A stretch of 64,000 nucleotides of DNA from Sacculina carcini. Taxonomy: Eukaryota; Arthropoda; Thecostraca; Sacculinidae. Position numbers and translations under genes: made by a program. Of this stretch, positions 58,957 to 64,000 are shown piece by piece (within the stretch, counting starts at the first letter, position 1; each line of letters starts with the position of its first letter). A model generated the notes under the pieces. The model was not told where the DNA came from. It did no database searches and saw only the letters and a program-made list of their open reading frames with translations. Location of the stretch: the NCBI GenBank assembly GCA_916048095.2, contig OU696587.1:3628079-3692078 (forward strand), in the 5' to 3' direction.

Positions 58957-59382
58957 ATGAAACTTCTGAAACAAAAGATAATCGTGGCCTGTCTGGCCAT
59001 GTTCATCGTGACTGGATCGGGGATTTGGTATCTTACAGCCCGTCGTCCTGTTGAAGAAATGGCCAGCATCCTGAATACCCTGCTCGCCAGCCACGGACCC
59101 AACTACCTGGAGAAACTGTTCGGCTGGAAGGCCCGAGGCGGTCTGATGCTGCTGGGAGGAGTGGACGCGGTGGCCATAGCTCTGTCTGAATCGCAGACAA
59201 TTGAGGAGTTTGGCAAGGCGTTGAACCTGACGTCTAAAGATATTAAACATCTGAAATATGTGTTTGAGGCCGTCGAGAACGGAAACATGGACAGGTTGGA
59301 GGAGCAGGGCATCGTGGGCTTGGGGCTGAACGACGTCAAATCCATCCTGGACAATTTATCCAGACAGGATTTTTTGAACTAG
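58957..59382 (+). CDS. unknown 141-residue membrane-anchored protein, inserted in BEL integrase
   Basis: The frame opens at ATG 58957 (MKLLKQK), with a hydrophobic stretch IIVACLAMFIVTGSGIWYL (residues 8-26) that could be a signal anchor. A helix-rich soluble part follows: EEMASILNTLLASHGPNYL, EKLFGWKARGGLMLLGG, LSESQTIEEFGKAL, HLKYVFEAVENGNMDRLEE and VKSILDNLSRQDFLN. I do not recognise a family. Base use is clearly more GC-rich than the BEL element around it. The block lies on the opposite strand to BEL, between the LSFKRFCSIYCVPESIY part of the integrase and its upstream part near 59.5 kb, so it is an insertion of about 0.5 kb. No poly(A) tail or clear target duplication is visible. It could be a captured host or foreign gene, or part of an unknown mobile element; the intact frame with good codon content argues against chance. 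Confidence 0.5.
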   Translation: MKLLKQKIIVACLAMFIVTGSGIWYLTARRPVEEMASILNTLLASHGPNYLEKLFGWKARGGLMLLGGVDAVAIALSESQTIEEFGKALNLTSKDIKHLKYVFEAVENGNMDRLEEQGIVGLGLNDVKSILDNLSRQDFLN

Positions 59383-59887
59383 CTGTTGGAGAAGGGCGGG
59401 CGCAACACCCGGCCAAGAAATGATGAGAGCTCGCTCACAACCACTCAATAACAACATATCATCCCTGAAAACCGCTGGATTCGCTTCAGTCGCGTTGTTC
59501 TGTTTCATTTTCATCACCAGTCGGCCAAATACTAACCCCAGTCGTTCCATGCGCATGGATCTTGTGTCTGCAAGCCCTTTCCAGCAAAACCGAAGAATGT
59601 TCGTTCACTGTCCTCGTTGGACCGTCATCGGTAATCCATTTGAAGTCGACACAAATCTGCGTTCCTCTCGGTTCAGATACCACCTTTAAGCGACGTGAAT
59701 AGGGCCAAACATTTACAGCTTGGCTCTCACATAGTCATTCTCTTTTTTACGCAGCTCTGTGCTTCGTGTCACCGTGTTAGTTTAATACTTCTGACCTCAG
59801 CAATGAACTAGCTAGCTACACCGTTCTGCTTGTCAAACGATTATTGAGTGTTTTTTTGTCTCGACTTTGATTCCGTAGTTAGCCGTT

Positions 59888-62800
59888 CTACCCGTTGTAA
59901 TTCGGTGTTGTAAAAAACTGGCAATATATATTATGTGTAAAAAAAAGAAGTCTCTTGTTTCGGTGTTCAGATGATAAACACTCCAAATTGTGTTTTGGCC
60001 AGGAAAATACGTCATTTAACCACTCAGGGCCGTGCATCCCTTTGTCAAAATGCTTCTCAAATTCGGCAACAGAAACGCCTCTTGTAATCAAATCCGCGGG
60101 ATTGTCTTTGGTGTTAACATAGTGAAACTCTAACGGAACATTATACATACTCTTTGTTTCTTCTGACGTTCGTATGATTTCCTTGATACGGTTTGTTGTG
60201 AACACGTTTTTGTTCGTCTTTTCCGATAGAATCCACTGTAGAGCAATTTGTGCGTCGGTCCATACACCCACATCTGATATCCGACCACTTGAAAACGACT
60301 CTAATATGGCTCGAAGACACTTCAGCCCGAGGCAGACAGCCATGAGTTCCAGTTGTGGAATCGACTTATTGTTTGGCGAGACTTTGGTCTTTGCGAATAC
60401 AAGTCGGCACAACCCCTGACATACAGAGTAAATAGCAATGCCATAACATGATTTAGACCCATCACAAAATACATGTACAGTAATATCTTCATTAATAACC
60501 GGGTCCGCCGTCATTCGTGGAATCTTCAGACATTTCAGCTTATCGAAGTCAGTGCACAGCTTTTGGAACTCACGACCCACTTCTTCCGAGACGGGTTGGT
60601 CCCACTTCGTCCCTTCCTTCCAAATTTTCTGCATGAGGACACGCCCTCTAATCAGTACTGGCGCAAACAACGAAAGTGGGTCAAATATTTTACTGAGTTC
60701 ACTCAGCACTTGTCGTTTCGTCGGATTATTGTGGTGTAAGAGACAAAAATCGGCAAGACTGAGACTGTCCTCTGGTATGTGGTACACATATCCGAGTAGT
60801 TTTTCCACTTGTAAGTCCTGATCATCAACGTTATCTTGTGCTCTGCTGAAATGTTCATTATTGCTTTTGAAATTTCTTAGATTAAATCCACCTTCTTTCA
60901 TTATACGCTTACTCTCACGATGTACCTCGAAAAGTTCCTGTTCCGATGAGGTGGAATAAAGAAAATTGTCGACATATAATCGGCTGCGCAAGGCGTTAAC
61001 TGTGACACAATCGGGATAATGATTGAGATGATTCAGCACAACACAGTTGAGAATAAATGGGCTGCAGTTCAGGCCAAACAAAATTGTATTATGCCTATAT
61101 GTGATCAGCTCACCATTTTTCACCCAGAAGAAACAGAATTTATCTTTATCGGACACAGTCTTCAAGAAAATTTGTAGGAAAGCTTTCTCTATATCTCCAA
61201 TGAGTGTGTACTTGTTTATTCTGAACTTCAACAGAAGCGAAACCAAATTCGTGAGTAGATTCTCTCCTTCGTCACATGCCTCATTCAGTGAAGGGTTCGC
61301 TCCATCTTTGTAGCTGCAATTGAACACTGCTCTGATCTTGGTCGTGTTAAGATCACCTGATTTGATGACGGCGTGATGAGGGATAAATATACGAGACTCG
61401 CCAGTGTCCTCAACGCGTTCAATGATGCCCCGTTTTTCTTGCTCTGAGAAGATGCTGGAGTACTCTTCTACCAACCCTCGTTTCTCCAGGGTGTTGTGCA
61501 GTTTTCTTGCTGCTGCTATTGCTATTTTCTTGCAGTCAGGGACTCGTTCAACTTCCTTTTTGAATGGTATATCCACGTAGTATTTCCCATCTGTTTTCAC
61601 TATACTCTTAGTGAACTCATCCGCCTGGGATATGTTCTGATCATCGTCTAGTCCAATCGATTCTTGGTTGAAAATATTGTCGAGTTGAAGGTCAATATCG
61701 GCATCTGATCTCGCATACACCTGCGGATCAAAGAACTTCGGACATGGATTTAGTACCAGGTTCACAGACCGCTCAACGCCAATCTCGGCGTTTGTATCAC
61801 TCTTAGTGGGTTCATCGGAACATTTGTTCAGCGGCCCGACCAGTATCACTCTCTCACTTGTGTTTATTGCAATCCCATCCTCCATTGGAACTGTCTTCAT
61901 TGTATGAATCTGTGTGATCAGGTCTGCTCCGATAAGACAGTCGAACCCTTTTATTTCGTCCGATTCTGACGATGTGAATGAACAGTCCGCCAATCGTATA
62001 CCCTTCTGCTGCATTTCGTGAACAACCTTTGTGATTCCAGGAACCTCGTAGTCGAGCTCCAAGTTGGGCTCAACAAGAAAGTACGCACGTACGCGATTGG
62101 GGGGCGAGAAGATAAATTCACATGACACCCGGTCGTACGACTTCTCTTGCGTCCCTGCAAAAGTTTTGATTGTGTATAAGTCGTTGCTCACGGCTTTCAT
62201 TTTCAATTTATTTTGCAATGATTGACTAACATAGGAACATTGCGCACCTGAATCAAGAAGACACCTGACAAGTTCACTGTTTTGTCCGTTTGAGAACACT
62301 GCTGTTATAGAAGGCAGCACCACTGATTTAACTCGGTTATTCGTATTGGCTAAATACAAGTTTATAGATGTCGCACCATTGGTTGCCTTTGAGTCGTGTT
62401 TCTCCGTCGTGCAGAGTGCGGTAATGTGTCCGCCAGCCTTGCATTTCTCGCAGTGATACTTCAGGCCCTTGTTGGCACCAAAACAGTCTCTTTCAGCGTG
62501 TTTACCGCTGCATCTAGTACACAGATCTAGCTGCTTGAGTCGGTTGACACGGTCTCTGGCTGTTCGGTACGTGGTACAGTTGAGCATTGAATGTATACCT
62601 CTGCATAGTTTGCATTCTTTCCGTCCACTTTGGGTGTGAAAATTCATCAACGCTGGTAGGCGTGCACCTACAGCAGGTGTTGTTGGCAGCTTCGACGATG
62701 TGAAACGTTTGTGCGCTGGAACTACTGTCTCCATTCTGCGTGGCTCGTTGTGCGACGTTTTTTCTAGTAGTTTTATTATGTTATTGTAGTTTTCAAACAG

Positions 62801-63649
62801 CATACTCACCGTGGGTGACTGCACGCCAGTAACGATGCAAAGTCGCTGGGAAAATTCAACGGGAAGTTTTTCCGAGAGTATCACCCTTACGATTCTTTCG
62901 CCCAATGTGCTACTCTCGAAAACTGACAAGCCATAGTTCTTGAGTTCATAAAGTGAGGTTCGCACCCCGTTCAAAAATGATCGCACTGCTGGCCAGTCGT
63001 TCTGTCGCGGGCGCGGTGTGTGCATTATCTCCTTTATGTGTTGGTCCACGACGATGTCTGGGTCCAGATACTCCTTCCTCAAAAAAGTCAAAGCCACATC
63101 GTAGTTTTCGTCTTCATTTGACAGATGGTTTATCAGCTCTAACGCAGAATCCTTCAGTTGATTTTTCAGATACAGTAGTTTCGTTGCTTTAGACAGGTCC
63201 TCTCTGGAGTCAATTATATCCAGGAACTGTCGATGAAAATCTGCAGACGCCAATACTTCCGTTGGGTGCCCGCTGAACACCGGTAATTTGATTTCAAGTA
63301 GCTTCATTTGACTGGGGCGTTTGACGCCGACACTTTCATGGTTGTTATCTGCGGTTCTGATGTTTTTCATTCTTTTCTCTAACTCATATTTATACTGCAC
63401 TTGACTGTCAATCTCAGTTTCAATTGTTTGTATTTCGCCCTCGGCCTCCATGTATGTTGATACAATTTGTTCGTCAATATCGGTTATAACCTTTGTCAGT
63501 GAATCAATCTCATCTATGTGCAGAGGGCTAGCCTTCTCTCCGCGTTCTTTGTCTGCCTCTAAACGCTTCAATAAGCAAGTGATTCTTGTTCTTTTTGTTG
63601 ACCGTACTTTCACAAGTTTAGCCAGCTTTGTTTTATATTCTTCCGACAT
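59888..63649 (-). CDS. BEL/Pao Gag-Pol, gag to RNase H part
   Basis: One open frame of 1,253 codons. An N-terminal coiled-coil region (to about 110) is followed by a BEL-type gag (KLPVFSGHPTEVLASADFH). Zinc sites are CKLCRGIHSMLNC and CTRCSGKHAERDC with CEKCKAGGHITALC. The protease is CLLDSGAQCSYVS; RT has RAVFNCSYKDGANPSLNE, LIGDIEKAFLQIFL and the catalytic SRLYVDNFLYS, where the BEL hallmark YVDN replaces YVDD; the RNase H region has VFCDGSKSCYGIAIY and ELMAVCLGLKCL. It ends before integrase. The start Met at 63649 follows the right LTR by 175 bases. Confidence 0.88.
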   Translation of the reverse strand: MSEEYKTKLAKLVKVRSTKRTRITCLLKRLEADKERGEKASPLHIDEIDSLTKVITDIDEQIVSTYMEAEGEIQTIETEIDSQVQYKYELEKRMKNIRTADNNHESVGVKRPSQMKLLEIKLPVFSGHPTEVLASADFHRQFLDIIDSREDLSKATKLLYLKNQLKDSALELINHLSNEDENYDVALTFLRKEYLDPDIVVDQHIKEIMHTPRPRQNDWPAVRSFLNGVRTSLYELKNYGLSVFESSTLGERIVRVILSEKLPVEFSQRLCIVTGVQSPTVSMLFENYNNIIKLLEKTSHNEPRRMETVVPAHKRFTSSKLPTTPAVGARLPALMNFHTQSGRKECKLCRGIHSMLNCTTYRTARDRVNRLKQLDLCTRCSGKHAERDCFGANKGLKYHCEKCKAGGHITALCTTEKHDSKATNGATSINLYLANTNNRVKSVVLPSITAVFSNGQNSELVRCLLDSGAQCSYVSQSLQNKLKMKAVSNDLYTIKTFAGTQEKSYDRVSCEFIFSPPNRVRAYFLVEPNLELDYEVPGITKVVHEMQQKGIRLADCSFTSSESDEIKGFDCLIGADLITQIHTMKTVPMEDGIAINTSERVILVGPLNKCSDEPTKSDTNAEIGVERSVNLVLNPCPKFFDPQVYARSDADIDLQLDNIFNQESIGLDDDQNISQADEFTKSIVKTDGKYYVDIPFKKEVERVPDCKKIAIAAARKLHNTLEKRGLVEEYSSIFSEQEKRGIIERVEDTGESRIFIPHHAVIKSGDLNTTKIRAVFNCSYKDGANPSLNEACDEGENLLTNLVSLLLKFRINKYTLIGDIEKAFLQIFLKTVSDKDKFCFFWVKNGELITYRHNTILFGLNCSPFILNCVVLNHLNHYPDCVTVNALRSRLYVDNFLYSTSSEQELFEVHRESKRIMKEGGFNLRNFKSNNEHFSRAQDNVDDQDLQVEKLLGYVYHIPEDSLSLADFCLLHHNNPTKRQVLSELSKIFDPLSLFAPVLIRGRVLMQKIWKEGTKWDQPVSEEVGREFQKLCTDFDKLKCLKIPRMTADPVINEDITVHVFCDGSKSCYGIAIYSVCQGLCRLVFAKTKVSPNNKSIPQLELMAVCLGLKCLRAILESFSSGRISDVGVWTDAQIALQWILSEKTNKNVFTTNRIKEIIRTSEETKSMYNVPLEFHYVNTKDNPADLITRGVSVAEFEKHFDKGMHGPEWLNDVFSWPKHNLECLSSEHRNKRLLFFTHNIYCQFFTTPNYNG

Positions 63650-64000
63650 TGCCCTGAACTTATTGAGGAACTGATGATATAGAGCTATTAAACTTTATTC
63701 GTGCTTCTCAATTTATCGCTCGTTACTAGCGCATGACGGCAACATTACACTCCCGTGAACTGTTTATGGTATTACATTTTGTTACTAACTCAAATGACTC
63801 AAAAAAATTAACTCTGTGACTGATGTAATGATTATTGACCCACAAAAGCAAATTTACCTTTTGGAGGCCGGTCGCAGGTTCGAGTCACAGAGTTAGTGCT
63901 CTGCGAGCCCCAGACTCTTAAGTCTTGGCTGTGAAAAATGTCCACACGAAAATTCTTCCACGATACACAATCCCCTTTTTTTCCAGCACGTGCTATCTCT

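Larger units (their letters stand above)
58074..64000 (-). mobile_element. BEL/Pao element inside the LINE; runs just past the window
   Basis: The left LTR is 58074-58260 (187 bases; TGTGGGATTAG to CATTACA on the minus strand). Its partner starts at 63824 and is cut by the window end about 10 bases short. They differ by one base and one T-run length by eye, so the element is young. A GGGGAAGCAGGAAG purine tract abuts the left LTR. Gag, protease, RT and RNase H fill 59.9-63.65 kb; integrase lies in 58.3-59.6 kb and is split by a foreign block with an unknown open frame. The element is broken, with about three breaks including that insertion. The left flank is TGGAC; its twin would lie past 64,000. 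Confidence 0.9.

Overview
The window looks like repeat-rich nuclear DNA from an invertebrate animal. Evidence for an animal: a spliced eIF1 gene, an NAA80-type actin acetyltransferase, and animal transposon families (mariner with an MPWTLQEKM start, hAT, Harbinger, Helitron, CR1-like LINEs, CsRn1- and Mag-like Gypsy, BEL/Pao, Copia). I cannot fix the phylum. Short (CA)n/(GT)n runs are scattered through introns and between genes.

Layout. 1-12.5 kb: low-copy, CA-rich DNA on whose minus strand I see pieces of host genes. These are two exons that join in phase and end a gene (685-914 and 439-554, AATAAA near 301-306), a likely first coding exon (9015-9059), a CRE/CCAAT cluster near 1.46 kb, an ACTG-type satellite (8.2-9.0 kb) and a 560-bp palindrome (6.9-7.4 kb). 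12.5-16.1 kb: a Harbinger deletion derivative and a broken CR1-like LINE. 18.2-18.9 kb: two exons of eIF1. 19.4-19.9 kb: the 3' end of another LINE.

20.5-44.6 kb is one stack of nested insertions. A mariner is the base. A 246-bp solo LTR sits in it with GATA duplications. Inside that LTR is a hAT element with 8-bp GGCGCACC duplications. Inside the hAT is a CsRn1-like Gypsy element with AAAC duplications. Inside the Gypsy element are a Mag-like Gypsy with identical LTRs and AAGCC duplications, and a 7.4-kb head-to-tail Helitron array. The second mariner piece is parted from the third by a near full-length CR1-like LINE whose ORF1 has a PHD finger; that LINE has a TA-flanked MITE in its reverse transcriptase.

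44.5-53.4 kb holds remnants of two Gypsy elements, a Copia remnant, a short TRIM-like LTR element of the same LTR family as the solo LTR, and a Gypsy tail. 53.7-54.6 kb is the intact NAA80 gene. 54.9-58.1 kb is a third LINE with ORF1 and ORF2, into which a BEL/Pao element (58,074 to just past the window end) has inserted. The BEL integrase region is itself split by a block with a 141-codon open frame for an unknown protein with an N-terminal membrane segment. That frame and the Helitron array are the least explained parts of the window.
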